Source: a virus. Taken from it: a stretch of 31,331 bases of DNA. The stretch spans positions 1 to 31,331 of the IMG/VR virus record IMGVR_UViG_3300005732_000027; one strand, 5' to 3'. Below are positions 22,151-28,897 of this stretch, in pieces. Both the position numbers and the translations under genes were made by a program. How positions within the stretch are numbered: position 1 is the stretch's first letter; each line of letters starts with the position of its first letter. A model generated the notes under the pieces. It saw only the letters and a list, made by a program, of their open reading frames with translations. It searched no databases and was not told the origin of the DNA.

Positions 22151-22917
22151 AGCATTTCTTTGGTCAGGATTCTTGTCGGTTTACTGGCTGGTTGCTCAGG
22201 CAAATCCAGCCACTTGTGATTTTTTAACCATAAATGCAGACCGGGAACAAAACTCCCGCCGTCTTTCGTCCAATCGTCGCACCTGTTCCATGCTTCGATG
22301 GCGTTGACGATTGTCTCCTTGTCGGGCCTGTCTGATTTTTTAATTTTTTTCCACTCATCGGCGACCTGCTTCCGGCTGCTTCGCCGCCTTGCTCGTTCTG
22401 GAGCAGAGTCCCAGACTGCACGCAGCAAGTCCTTGTCCAACTCCTCCGCATTCGCGGAGTTTGTAGGTATATTTTCTTTTCCTTTCTTTTCCTTTCTTTT
22501 CTTTTCGTTTCGCTGATGGTTACCCATATGGTTAACCTTATGGTTATCCATATGGTTTTTTTCCTTTATTTCATCAAGGTTTTCGGCTGGCTTAACTTTT
22601 TTCGGACGACCGCCAAGTTTGCCTTTTTCACGCTTCGCCTTCACTGCTGCTTCCGACTCTACCGGGTAGAATTTTACCACTAGGTTTTCACCTTCAAAAC
22701 CATATAGTTTGCTACTGGTTTTCACTTCTTCCTCGGTCACTCCGGCAAGCTGTTGCCATTGCCGGCTTTTCCAGTTCTTGCAGCCTTCAATGACTCCGCT
22801 GTTCTCCTGTGTCGCACACCAACCAAGCAAGGCAATCCATGTTGCTCTTTCTGTCGGATCTGCACCAATAAACTCAACACCGCGTAAAATGTCGGTGTGG
22901 ATGTTCAAGTAATTCAT
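22147..22917 (-). CDS. Replication initiator/helicase-loader-like protein, 256 aa
   Basis: The N-terminus MNYLNIHTDILRGVEFIGADPTERATWIALLGWCATQENSGVI followed by KNWKSRQWQQLAGVTEEEV is a winged-helix domain I remember from Verrucomicrobia phage replication proteins. A central low-complexity linker from about residue 95 contains GRPKKVKPAENL, the repeats NHMD NHKV NHMG NHQR (residues 121-136) and a Lys-rich run, then a C-terminal SRKQVADEWKKI and WLKNHKWLDLP domain typical of helicase loaders (DnaT/DnaD-like). The linker is encoded by the candidate origin iterons, as in lambda O. The stop overlaps the dnaB start. Confidence 0.75.
   Translation of the reverse strand: MNYLNIHTDILRGVEFIGADPTERATWIALLGWCATQENSGVIEGCKNWKSRQWQQLAGVTEEEVKTSSKLYGFEGENLVVKFYPVESEAAVKAKREKGKLGGRPKKVKPAENLDEIKEKNHMDNHKVNHMGNHQRNEKKRKEKKGKENIPTNSANAEELDKDLLRAVWDSAPERARRRSSRKQVADEWKKIKKSDRPDKETIVNAIEAWNRCDDWTKDGGSFVPGLHLWLKNHKWLDLPEQPASKPTRILTKEML
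22466..22557 (-). other. Candidate replication origin: four 12-bp iterons plus purine tract
   Basis: On the minus strand four tandem 12-bp units start at 22557, 22545, 22533 and 22521: AACCATATGGAT, AACCATAAGGTT, AACCATATGGGT and the weaker AACCATCAGCGA. Each of the first three is nearly a palindrome (AACCAT/ATGGTT). They are followed at 22466-22509 by an A/G-only strand of about 44 bases made of repeated GAAAAGAAAGG blocks and ending ATATACC, a likely unwinding element. A CTCCGC/GCGGAG hairpin lies at 22444-22459. All lie inside the initiator gene, the layout of the lambda origin. Function is inferred from architecture. Confidence 0.6.
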
Positions 22918-22923
22918 TCGTTT

Positions 22924-22998
22924 TCAGTTTCTTTTTTGGGTTTCTTGTCGTTGCTCTTTGAGCCTATAAAGGTCTCTTGTCGTTTTGTCTATTTTCAT
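22924..22998 (-). CDS. Possible micro-protein, 24 aa
   Basis: The ATG at 22998 overlaps the stop of the upstream nuclease gene as ATGA. The frame is open for 24 codons (MKIDKTTRDLYRLKEQRQ, then basic) and ends 6 nt before the initiator start. Its charged C-terminus resembles the end of the 50-residue protein at 27360-27512. It may be a real coupled micro-gene or only a leader that keeps ribosomes close to the initiator start. Confidence is low because a short frame occurs by chance. Confidence 0.3.
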   Translation of the reverse strand: MKIDKTTRDLYRLKEQRQETQKRN

Positions 22999-23531
22999 TC
23001 TGGAAATTCTGAAAGCAGTTTGGAAATTGGCAAATTGAACATGTTAGCTTTAACCGTAAATCCATTTGATCCGTCGATCTCTCCTTTTTTTAAGAATCTA
23101 GCACGCTCGAAATATTCTGAACGGCTCATAAATCCACAGAGCCACAAGGTTTTCGGAGAGTAATATTTTGAATTCACACCAAAACCAGTTTTTTGAGCGA
23201 AGGTGATGGATGTGAACGCGTAGAAATCAGTTTGTTGATGTTTACTAACTTCAGCGATTGAGACTTCATAATGCTGCTGCGGATCAACAGTTCTTCTTTT
23301 GGTTTTGACTTCAATTTTTTTGCCGTTTTTGAGCAAATCAAAGTCATATTTATGCTCTCCCGGATCACATGATACTATCTTGGATCCCAGATGCTCAGAT
23401 AGTGCTATCTCTGAAAGGTATCCAGCGACATTTCCAGCACCGTTTGTGATTGAATTTTTAATTGTTCCTAATTGCTGGGCTTTTTTAGCGGCCAGCCTTA
23501 TCATTTCTTCATTGAATTTCAGTTTCTTCAT
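22995..23531 (-). CDS. PD-(D/E)XK nuclease-like protein, 178 aa
   Basis: Residues of about 40-80 read GYLSEIALSEHLGSKIVSCDPGEHKYDFDLLKNGKKIEVKTKRR. The pattern E41, D65 (YDFDLL), then E74-V-K76 is the catalytic motif of the PD-(D/E)XK superfamily, as in many phage and restriction-type nucleases. The C-terminal half (FYAFTSITFAQ, KTLWLCGFMSRSEYFERARF) adds a beta-rich part. Start and stop are both ATGA overlaps with neighbours. It may nick DNA during recombination or degrade host DNA; it cannot be told from sequence. Confidence 0.65.
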   Translation of the reverse strand: MKKLKFNEEMIRLAAKKAQQLGTIKNSITNGAGNVAGYLSEIALSEHLGSKIVSCDPGEHKYDFDLLKNGKKIEVKTKRRTVDPQQHYEVSIAEVSKHQQTDFYAFTSITFAQKTGFGVNSKYYSPKTLWLCGFMSRSEYFERARFLKKGEIDGSNGFTVKANMFNLPISKLLSEFPE

Positions 23532-24664
23532 CCGTCACATCGTTCACATATCCAGCCTTGGGTATGATTGTGGTATAAATTCACGCCACATTTGCAGACT
23601 TTCTTCTCGGTGTCGACGTAATGCGTCAACCGGGCAACTTGGCCATTGTCGTAGCTGTGAATAAATGCTTCCACTGCTTTCGGGCTTCGATACCCCTTTT
23701 TAGCATGCCAAACGTCACTCGCTGACGGGCTGCGAAGATACTCAGCAGTCACTCCAATAAAATCCTGCCCAGCCATGAATTTAGCCGTTTGCTTGTGATG
23801 GATGTGATGCAAATAAATGTAGCGATGCACGCTGTTGCTCCACATCTCCGGGCGTTCGGTCGCCATCAGCAATGGCGTGTCTGCAAGTTTGGCACCGTCA
23901 CCATGCGAAAAGCTCAAAAGGTTCTTTCCATAAGCTGTGTATTTCCGATGCGCTATGGAAGCATCAAAGGTTATGTTTTTCGATTTGCGAAAATAAGCTT
24001 TGATAGTCTGGGCCAGCATGAACCCGCTCATAAAATCATGGTTTGACGGGCAAAAAATAATTTCAACATCGGCTAACGGTAAACATTTCTCAATAGCCCT
24101 GACATACATGTCCCGGGCAGCTAGGAACGCATCATGCCATTTTCCATCCATGTCTTGGCTTGTTCCACCAGTAGTTACGGGTGAGCTTGATGAGTCGATA
24201 TGAAGGCAATCGTTGCCGATCACAAAAATAATTTTGTCGATGGGAAAACCGGAAGCTTTTTGCAGAAGTGAATCGATGCCTGAGTCAACTATGCTGACGG
24301 CCTTCTTGACGTTGTAAGTCTCACCAGATTCTTGGTTTACGGCTAGCTTTCCAACATGAATGTCAGATGGGTCGAGAATAAGGCAGTGTGGATTCTTGAT
24401 TTTTGTCCGCTTTATTTTCTGGATTTTAGGCGAATAGCGTTGGATGTCCTTTATGATTGGCTCAAAAACGTCTTCCAACTGCAACCCGTCCGATTTGCTG
24501 AAGATTGAGAACTTTTCACTTTTATACCAAAAGTGCTTCACGTTCGAGAGCGGCAAACCAGCTTCGTTGCACTCGTTGACGAGTTCGGTGGCGACATTTT
24601 TATCTCGAAGGCTTTTGATAAGCTCAAATTCGTCTTCGCTAAGTCTAATTCTTGGAACGCTCAT
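23528..24664 (-). CDS. Metallophosphoesterase, SbcD/Mre11-like class, 378 aa
   Basis: Residues 101-103 DIH, 150-152 GND, 208-209 NH (PSNHD), H254 (SFSHGDG) and HHIHH (286-290) form the classical set of calcineurin-like metal-binding residues in order. The N-terminus (RLSEDEFELIKSLRDKN) is a helical, HTH-like lead, and the C-terminus has a zinc-ribbon pair (CKCG and CERC). The start ATG 24664 overlaps the preceding stop as ATGA. No ATPase partner (SbcC type) lies next to it, so it may act alone or with the neighbouring PD-(D/E)XK nuclease on DNA ends. A phosphatase role is also possible. Confidence 0.7.
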   Translation of the reverse strand: MSVPRIRLSEDEFELIKSLRDKNVATELVNECNEAGLPLSNVKHFWYKSEKFSIFSKSDGLQLEDVFEPIIKDIQRYSPKIQKIKRTKIKNPHCLILDPSDIHVGKLAVNQESGETYNVKKAVSIVDSGIDSLLQKASGFPIDKIIFVIGNDCLHIDSSSSPVTTGGTSQDMDGKWHDAFLAARDMYVRAIEKCLPLADVEIIFCPSNHDFMSGFMLAQTIKAYFRKSKNITFDASIAHRKYTAYGKNLLSFSHGDGAKLADTPLLMATERPEMWSNSVHRYIYLHHIHHKQTAKFMAGQDFIGVTAEYLRSPSASDVWHAKKGYRSPKAVEAFIHSYDNGQVARLTHYVDTEKKVCKCGVNLYHNHTQGWICERCDG

Positions 24665-24951
24665 TGCATTAATCTTTTTTGTGTTCGTTCCCATGCTGGG
24701 AAAAATACTTCGTCCATGCACCGGACAACCGCTTCCTGCTCATAATTTTCGCACCAGCCAACACCTGACAAAAGCAGCGATGCTTCGAGCATCTCATGTC
24801 GCAGTGTTGTCTCTAGGGTCCAACCGTTGAGTTCTTTGTTGATTAAAATCACCCTGTCATCGTGCCGATATTGCCCAAAACAATCGTCTAGCTCGGCAAG
24901 TTTGATTTTGATTCGTTGCCCCGCAATCAGGACGCTCTTCGGGAGTGGCAT
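24661..24951 (-). CDS. Small zinc metallopeptidase-like protein, 96 aa
   Basis: Residues of about 46-58 read TLETTLRHEMLEASLLLSG, where HExxx(A/L) is a one-turn metal-binding helix as in the small ImmA/IrrE and SprT-like proteins of phages. A second acidic helix (EQEAVVRCMDEVF) lies about 20 residues on and could supply a third ligand. Before it is a strand with VILINKELNGW, typical of this class. Such proteins sometimes cleave repressors, but other substrates are possible. It overlaps the zinc-ribbon gene by 25 nt at its start. Confidence 0.5.
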   Translation of the reverse strand: MPLPKSVLIAGQRIKIKLAELDDCFGQYRHDDRVILINKELNGWTLETTLRHEMLEASLLLSGVGWCENYEQEAVVRCMDEVFFPAWERTQKRLMQ

Positions 24952-25175
24952 GGGGAAAATTGGTAATGTTTTAAACGTGGCTCGTGAACCACATTGATTG
25001 CCCGAGCAAGTTCAAGATACTCTTCATCCGGCATCGCATGGCGGCGGCACTTACACTCAGCGAAGGTTACACCCGGCTCGTATTGTAGTTTTGGCTGGCA
25101 TTTGCACTTTGGACAATGTGAGACAAGCCACTGGGCTTGGGTGAGTTCGTCGTAATGTCTATCGGGTGCGCTCAT
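24927..25175 (-). CDS. Small zinc-ribbon protein, 82 aa
   Basis: I start at ATG 25175, overlapping the stop of the resolvase gene as ATGA. Residues of about 20-45 hold CPKCKCQPKL and FAECKCRRH, giving four to five Cys that could form a zinc ribbon. The C-terminus includes EEYLELARAINVVHEPRLKHYQF. Function is unknown, probably DNA or protein binding. Confidence 0.5.
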   Translation of the reverse strand: MSAPDRHYDELTQAQWLVSHCPKCKCQPKLQYEPGVTFAECKCRRHAMPDEEYLELARAINVVHEPRLKHYQFSPCHSRRAS

Positions 25176-25654
25176 GCTCGTTGCCAATGGTGTCTCGCTA
25201 TCAGGTAAGCGTCAATTATCCCGTCATGCGGCTTCTTTGCTCGCTCGCTGGCAAGCCAGTTTTCATCCGGGCAAAGTCGGCTGGCTTCGCGTAGGGCAAA
25301 AGCTTTCGTTTCCCCCCTTGGCACCTTGCCGAGCATGGCCTTCTGCCACTCTCGCACTTGCACCCGGACGACTTCCTGCACCCGGCTCTCTGCCATGCCG
25401 ACCAGCTTTCCAAATGATAAAGCCATCGAGCGCACTGCTGCACTGCTCTTTGCATGCGGCAGCGGCTCTTCAATGGCTAAAATGTAAGGCGAATGCAGGT
25501 CACACAGCCAACGGTAGACAGCGAGTGCATCAACTTCCCGCTTGTTGCCCACTTTTTTGGTTGGCATCTTGATTCGGTCAATCAAATCACCGTTGTAGGT
25601 CGAGATTGCTGCTAACCCGCCGTCCAGCCCGTTGTCTATGCCAACAATAATCAT
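25172..25654 (-). CDS. RuvC-like Holliday junction resolvase, 160 aa
   Basis: The catalytic acids of the RuvC fold are visible: D7 in IIVGIDNGLDGG, E62 in ILAIEEPLPH, D144 and D148 in KPHDGIIDAYLIA. The size matches RuvC-type enzymes. It cuts four-way junctions during recombination or before packaging. It belongs to a recombination module with the ERF and exonuclease genes. Start and stop are both ATGA overlaps with neighbours. Confidence 0.85.
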   Translation of the reverse strand: MIIVGIDNGLDGGLAAISTYNGDLIDRIKMPTKKVGNKREVDALAVYRWLCDLHSPYILAIEEPLPHAKSSAAVRSMALSFGKLVGMAESRVQEVVRVQVREWQKAMLGKVPRGETKAFALREASRLCPDENWLASERAKKPHDGIIDAYLIARHHWQRA

Positions 25655-25953
25655 TTGAAAATGTCGTCTAAGATGTCTTGTGCCTTGTGCGTCAAAGAAT
25701 AACGAGCGGTGTCACGTCCGCGCTTTCCGTCTTCGTGCTGTAAAATCACAAAACCTTTTTGGGCTAGTTGCACCATCAATGCACGGACGTTGGATCTAGT
25801 TGTTTTTAGGGTTTTCGCCAATTCTGTGGTTTTGATTCTCGGGTCGAAATCAATCGCAAGCAATGCCATCTCCTGACGTTTAGTGGTCAAGCCAGCATCT
25901 ATTAGCCGCCTGATGGATGTCAGCTTTGCGATGTGGCTAGTTTTCATCATCAT
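25651..25953 (-). CDS. Winged-helix transcriptional regulator, MarR-like, 100 aa
   Basis: The body reads TTKRQEMALLAIDFDPRIKTTELAKTLKTTRSNVRALMVQLAQKGFVILQHEDGKRGRDTARYSLTHKAQDIL, the winged helix order 'helix, helix-turn-helix LAKTLKTTRSNVRALM, strand-wing HEDGKRG' of MarR/GntR-like proteins. The start is one of three consecutive ATG codons (25953, 25950, 25947) that overlap the 3' end of the exonuclease gene. It lies between the exonuclease and the resolvase. Its target may be the recombination operon itself. Confidence 0.7.
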   Translation of the reverse strand: MMMKTSHIAKLTSIRRLIDAGLTTKRQEMALLAIDFDPRIKTTELAKTLKTTRSNVRALMVQLAQKGFVILQHEDGKRGRDTARYSLTHKAQDILDDIFK

Positions 25954-26785
25954 CTTGCATTTGCGCCCAGACAGGGCGGTTTAGTATTGGATTTTCATTC
26001 TCCGCCAGCATCGGCCAGTAGTCTTCCTGCGCGGCATACTTGAGCTTTCTAAGCAATCGCATTGCTGTTTGTAGCCCTGCCGCAATCTCATCTCTGTGCA
26101 GTTCGGTCACACAGACTTCATAAGGCGGCTGACTTGATTGCCAGACAATCTTAAAACGCTGCCGGGTGTCTTCCGGGTGTGTTGAGTTCCAGAGTGCGAG
26201 ATATAGCGAACCTTGAACGTGATAGCCGAAATTCGCAATGGCCTTGCTGAATCCTTCCAGCGTGAATTCGCCGCCTGTTGTTTTAAGGTCCACAAGGTAA
26301 TCTTCGCCTTCAGGTGCAAGGTCAACCAGCCCTTTAAATTGCACGCCAGAAATCTTTGCGCCAATGATAACCTGTTTCAAGCTCCGCTCAAAAATCTCGG
26401 CACTTTGAACATTTGTCTGCATTAGCATCTCCGATGCCTTCACTCCTTCATCAAACTGGGCTTGGGTGATTATTGTCTTACCAACAGCAAGCTGCTCATC
26501 ACGCCACTCCTTGGCTTCTTTGGTTCGATATGAAGAAAAGGGTGAAATTCGGATTTCTTCTTCAACCAACTCCGGGGTGGTGGTTAAACAATCCACCAAG
26601 CTGCCCCACTGCATTGCCGGGGTGGGTGAGAACTCCCGGGGGTGAAATCGCCACTTGAACAGGCTTGAGCTGTTAAGCTCCCAAAGAACTGATTTTGAGA
26701 GATAAGACTCCGGCGCAAAGATGTCAGCCCGGTTGCAACGCAAGAGCGTGTGATAATCCGCTGATGATACTTCGTGAATCTTCAT
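25937..26785 (-). CDS. RecE-like/PD-(D/E)XK exonuclease, 282 aa
   Basis: Degrades one strand of duplex DNA ends to give a 3' overhang for the ERF protein. The motifs are DLAPEGEDYLVDLKTTGG (D155, then D166-x-K168) and the following FGYHVQGSLYLALW (Q191, Y195), matching the catalytic core of the RecE/YqaJ-related exonucleases. An upstream acidic residue in MQWGSLVDCL (D65) may also take part. The start overlaps the ERF stop as ATGA, and the two are the classical exonuclease-annealase pair. Confidence 0.8.
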   Translation of the reverse strand: MKIHEVSSADYHTLLRCNRADIFAPESYLSKSVLWELNSSSLFKWRFHPREFSPTPAMQWGSLVDCLTTTPELVEEEIRISPFSSYRTKEAKEWRDEQLAVGKTIITQAQFDEGVKASEMLMQTNVQSAEIFERSLKQVIIGAKISGVQFKGLVDLAPEGEDYLVDLKTTGGEFTLEGFSKAIANFGYHVQGSLYLALWNSTHPEDTRQRFKIVWQSSQPPYEVCVTELHRDEIAAGLQTAMRLLRKLKYAAQEDYWPMLAENENPILNRPVWAQMQDDDEN

Positions 26786-27363
26786 TGCAGCGGCTCAATT
26801 TGGGTTTGCACTTTGCTTTCAAGAACCGTCTTCGCTTTAACAAAGTCGATTTTTGGAACGTCCTTAATGGCATCAACTCCGAGCCACTTCAGGAACTTGC
26901 CCTTGTCTGAGCTTGTTTGTGTCAGCAAGGTTTCCAGCTTCTTGGCTTGGGTTGCTGTAATCACCTGCACGGTGTGCCGTGCTTGGTGGCTGTCGCTGTC
27001 TTCACTAGCATCAAGGCATAAAAGCCCAGCCAAAGCATATTTCCGAGCATAAGAGCTAGCAGAGCCGCTGATTTGCTCCATGCTCATCCCTTTCCTAGCA
27101 GAGTCCAGTTCAGCATATCCGGTGCTGGATAAAGCTGTTTCACCGTCACTAATTGTTGCGGTCGCCTTAACAAAAAGACGGCCATCTACGTCATACAGGT
27201 CATCACTGATATTGAGCAGCAGATTGTGCTTCTCTAGCAATGGCTTGGCTGCTTGGGTAATGTCTTCGACGTTTCGATATTGAAACTTTGCAAAAGAATT
27301 TTTGCGCTGCTTGGGTGTCTTCAGTTCGGCTATAAGCTGAACCATGTTTTTTGGTGTTTTCAT
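26782..27363 (-). CDS. erf: ERF-family single-strand annealing protein, 193 aa
   Basis: Anneals complementary single strands during phage recombination. The motif SFAKFQYRNVEDITQAAKPLLEKHNL in residues 23-48 and the strongly conserved GMSMEQISGSASSYARKYALAGLLCLDASED in residues about 105-135 are diagnostic of the ERF family. The C-terminus is a helical extension with QAKKLETLLTQT. The start ATG overlaps the stop of the upstream 50-residue membrane protein as ATGA, and the stop overlaps the exonuclease start. Confidence 0.9.
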   Translation of the reverse strand: MKTPKNMVQLIAELKTPKQRKNSFAKFQYRNVEDITQAAKPLLEKHNLLLNISDDLYDVDGRLFVKATATISDGETALSSTGYAELDSARKGMSMEQISGSASSYARKYALAGLLCLDASEDSDSHQARHTVQVITATQAKKLETLLTQTSSDKGKFLKWLGVDAIKDVPKIDFVKAKTVLESKVQTQIEPLQ

Positions 27364-27512
27364 TGTTGTTTTCTGTTTTGTTTCTTGTCGGCTCTTTGCT
27401 TGAGCTTTCTAAGGTATCTTTCGTTGCTACGCTTCATGTTAAGTGCAACAACCAAAACGGTAAACGGAGCCATTAAAAGAATGGCGAGTATTGTTAAAAA
27501 TGGATGATTCAT
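27360..27512 (-). CDS. Small membrane protein, 50 aa
   Basis: The 50-codon frame begins at ATG 27512. The first part is a single hydrophobic helix (FLTILAILLMAPFTVLVVAL), followed by a strongly basic helix (RYLRKLKQRADKKQ). The arrangement is that of a one-span membrane protein with a cytosolic basic tail. Its stop overlaps the ERF start as ATGA. Function is unknown. Confidence 0.6.
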   Translation of the reverse strand: MNHPFLTILAILLMAPFTVLVVALNMKRSNERYLRKLKQRADKKQNRKQQ

Positions 27513-27520
27513 ATCGTTTT

Positions 27521-27601
27521 TTAGTTGGTTACCCGTCTTTCCGGGCTGTCAGGATTTGTTTTAGCTCGTTCCAAAGAGCGGGGAGTAGGATGCCCAGCCA
27601 T
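27521..27601 (-). CDS. Possible micro-protein, 26 aa
   Basis: The frame starts at ATG 27601, overlapping the stop of the preceding micro-gene as TAATG, and encodes MAGHPTPRSLERAKTNPDS and a few further residues. It is Pro/Arg-rich with no recognisable motif. Coupling to the neighbour is the only support. Confidence 0.25.
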   Translation of the reverse strand: MAGHPTPRSLERAKTNPDSPERRVTN

Positions 27602-27681
27602 TAAACTTGTCCGCCAGCCCAGCCGAGTAAGATTAAAACGGCACAAACTAAAACGGTTTGGAGAATCTCTTGAATATTCAT
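27601..27681 (-). CDS. Small one-span membrane protein, 26 aa
   Basis: The frame encodes 26 residues with a central hydrophobic stretch (QTVLVCAVLILLGWAGG), enough to cross the membrane once. It starts 2 nt after the stop of the previous gene. Such small spans occur in phage early regions as membrane-targeted host inhibitors or as holin-like proteins. Function is unknown. Confidence 0.45.
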   Translation of the reverse strand: MNIQEILQTVLVCAVLILLGWAGGQV

Positions 27682-27683
27682 AA

Positions 27684-27965
27684 TTACTTCAAAACGTTGC
27701 TGCCTGCATGAACAGGCGTTAATTTAAGTCCACCGACTTTGTCAGTGGGAACCAAAGCCCTTTTTACAGAGCCTTTGTCACGGAGAAGAATTTCTCCGAC
27801 TTCAAAAGTGCAGCCTTTAAAGTCAACAAGGCTTCCAGCGACTCCATCAATGACTGATGGACTCCGAAAGCAAGTTCCAGATTTGTTGGTCTGAATTGTT
27901 TCAGCAGGAAATCCTGCTTTAACTGCTTCGTCTAATGTCTTGAATTTATTTGCTGTGTTTTTCAT
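27684..27965 (-). CDS. Hypothetical protein, 93 aa
   Basis: I start at ATG 27965 (MKNTANKFKTLDEAVKAGFP), just after a 7-bp hairpin; the longer frame uses a TTG. The protein has FRSPSVIDGVAGSLVDFKGCTFEVGEILLRD and VGGLKLTPVHAG, a small beta-rich fold. No family is recognised. It heads the early block. Confidence 0.5.
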   Translation of the reverse strand: MKNTANKFKTLDEAVKAGFPAETIQTNKSGTCFRSPSVIDGVAGSLVDFKGCTFEVGEILLRDKGSVKRALVPTDKVGGLKLTPVHAGSNVLK

Positions 27966-27967
27966 AT

Positions 27968-27996
27968 CGCCGGGACTATTCCACAAACGCCCGGCG
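27968..27996. promoter_or_regulatory. GC-rich hairpin before the early-block start codon
   Basis: CGCCGGG (27968-27974) and CCCGGCG (27990-27996) form a perfect 7-bp stem with a 15-nt loop, ending 2 nt before the ATG at 27965. It could occlude ribosome binding, act as an operator, or be part of a leader. No T-run follows on the minus strand. A weak TTGGAC/TTTTAC pair lies upstream. Confidence 0.45.
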
Positions 27997-28058
27997 GGTA
28001 AAAGACTTTTTTTGTCCAATCGGCGCTTTTTCTTTGGAATCCCTTATTTCACAAGGGT

Positions 28059-28670
28059 TTAAGACGCAAAATATTTTTGCAAACCATCAGCATAAATCTC
28101 CGCGAGCTGGTCTTCGTTCCCGTCAAACAGCACCCATTCTGTTGGGTTGCTGCCGAAAAATGGCTCACAAATCAATGATGTCGGCTTAGTTTTGGACAAA
28201 AACCCAAACCCACGCTGGCCAATGTTAATGCCTTTGATGCCCCGATTGTGTTGCGCCGGAACACCTATTGCATGAGCATCGCGGAAGCATTGTGCCAGAA
28301 GTCTGCCTTGTTTGCTTTTGTGGTAGTAAAGGTATTCATAACCTTTGGCAGACGAGCTTGAGTAGGAGTTGAAGTGCAGCTCAATCGCCACATCGAATCC
28401 CCACGTCTTCTCCCCGAGCCAGCGCATGGATTTGCTGTAACTTTTGAACGGGTAATCGTTGACGACTTCTGAAGCGATTGCTCGGGCCTTTAGCGCACTT
28501 TTAAGATTCTCCGCAACTTCATTGTTGTAAGCCCACTCTGTCACACCTCCAACGCTTCTTGCGCCTGAGTCGTTCAGTCTGCTGTGGCCTACACAGATCG
28601 CCACTTTTGGGATTTTTGCAGGTTTCTTTTTGCGAGCAAAAATTTGGAGCAGTTTTTTGAGCCAGTTCAT
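28059..28670 (-). CDS. N-acetylmuramoyl-L-alanine amidase (endolysin), 203 aa
   Basis: Cuts the peptide stem from the glycan chain of peptidoglycan. The Amidase_3 motifs are visible: AICVGHSRLNDSGA (H29), the zinc-ligand Glu in AYNNEVA (E51), ELHFNSYS (H99) and the catalytic-type Glu in CEPFFGSN (E169). The N-terminus is a basic amphipathic or weakly hydrophobic segment (NWLKKLLQIFARKKKPAK) which may attach it to the membrane. No separate cell-wall binding domain is present. It follows the lipoprotein gene with ATGA overlap, completing the lysis cassette. Confidence 0.88.
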   Translation of the reverse strand: MNWLKKLLQIFARKKKPAKIPKVAICVGHSRLNDSGARSVGGVTEWAYNNEVAENLKSALKARAIASEVVNDYPFKSYSKSMRWLGEKTWGFDVAIELHFNSYSSSSAKGYEYLYYHKSKQGRLLAQCFRDAHAIGVPAQHNRGIKGINIGQRGFGFLSKTKPTSLICEPFFGSNPTEWVLFDGNEDQLAEIYADGLQKYFAS

Positions 28671-28897
28671 TTGCCTATAATGATTGCGCGACGATAGGAA
28701 TAGTCACTGTGAAACTTTTGCCCACGCCCGGGAAGTTTGCCTTGTTCAAACTGATAGACCTTCCCATCAATCAACGTCACTGTCGGCGGGTCGTAAAGTG
28801 CGCTCTCGTTCAAGTCGTTTTGCGAGTCGTTCAATCCGCAGCTTGGAAGCAGGACTGCCATCAGCAGCAAGCTTATCAATTTCGTCTTCAAGGCCAT
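28667..28897 (-). CDS. Small lipoprotein, possible outer-membrane spanin, 76 aa
   Basis: Start ATG 28897 gives MALKTKLISLLLMAVLLPSC, a signal peptide with a lipobox LPSC, so the mature protein would be a lipid-anchored chain of about 55 residues. It contains DLNESALYDPPTVTLIDGKVYQ. The first 130 nt lie within the out-of-frame upstream gene (28767-28970). A lipoprotein next to the amidase, nested out of frame, recalls the Rz1/Rz spanin pair that disrupts the outer membrane, but no i-spanin with a membrane span is recognised beyond doubt. Confidence 0.65.
   Translation of the reverse strand: MALKTKLISLLLMAVLLPSCGLNDSQNDLNESALYDPPTVTLIDGKVYQFEQGKLPGRGQKFHSDYSYRRAIIIGK

Noticed and set aside
25174-25572. 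Plus-strand ORF of 132 aa opposite the RuvC-like gene
   Set aside because: The minus-strand frame has the full set of RuvC acidic residues and ATGA coupling; the plus-strand product has no motif.
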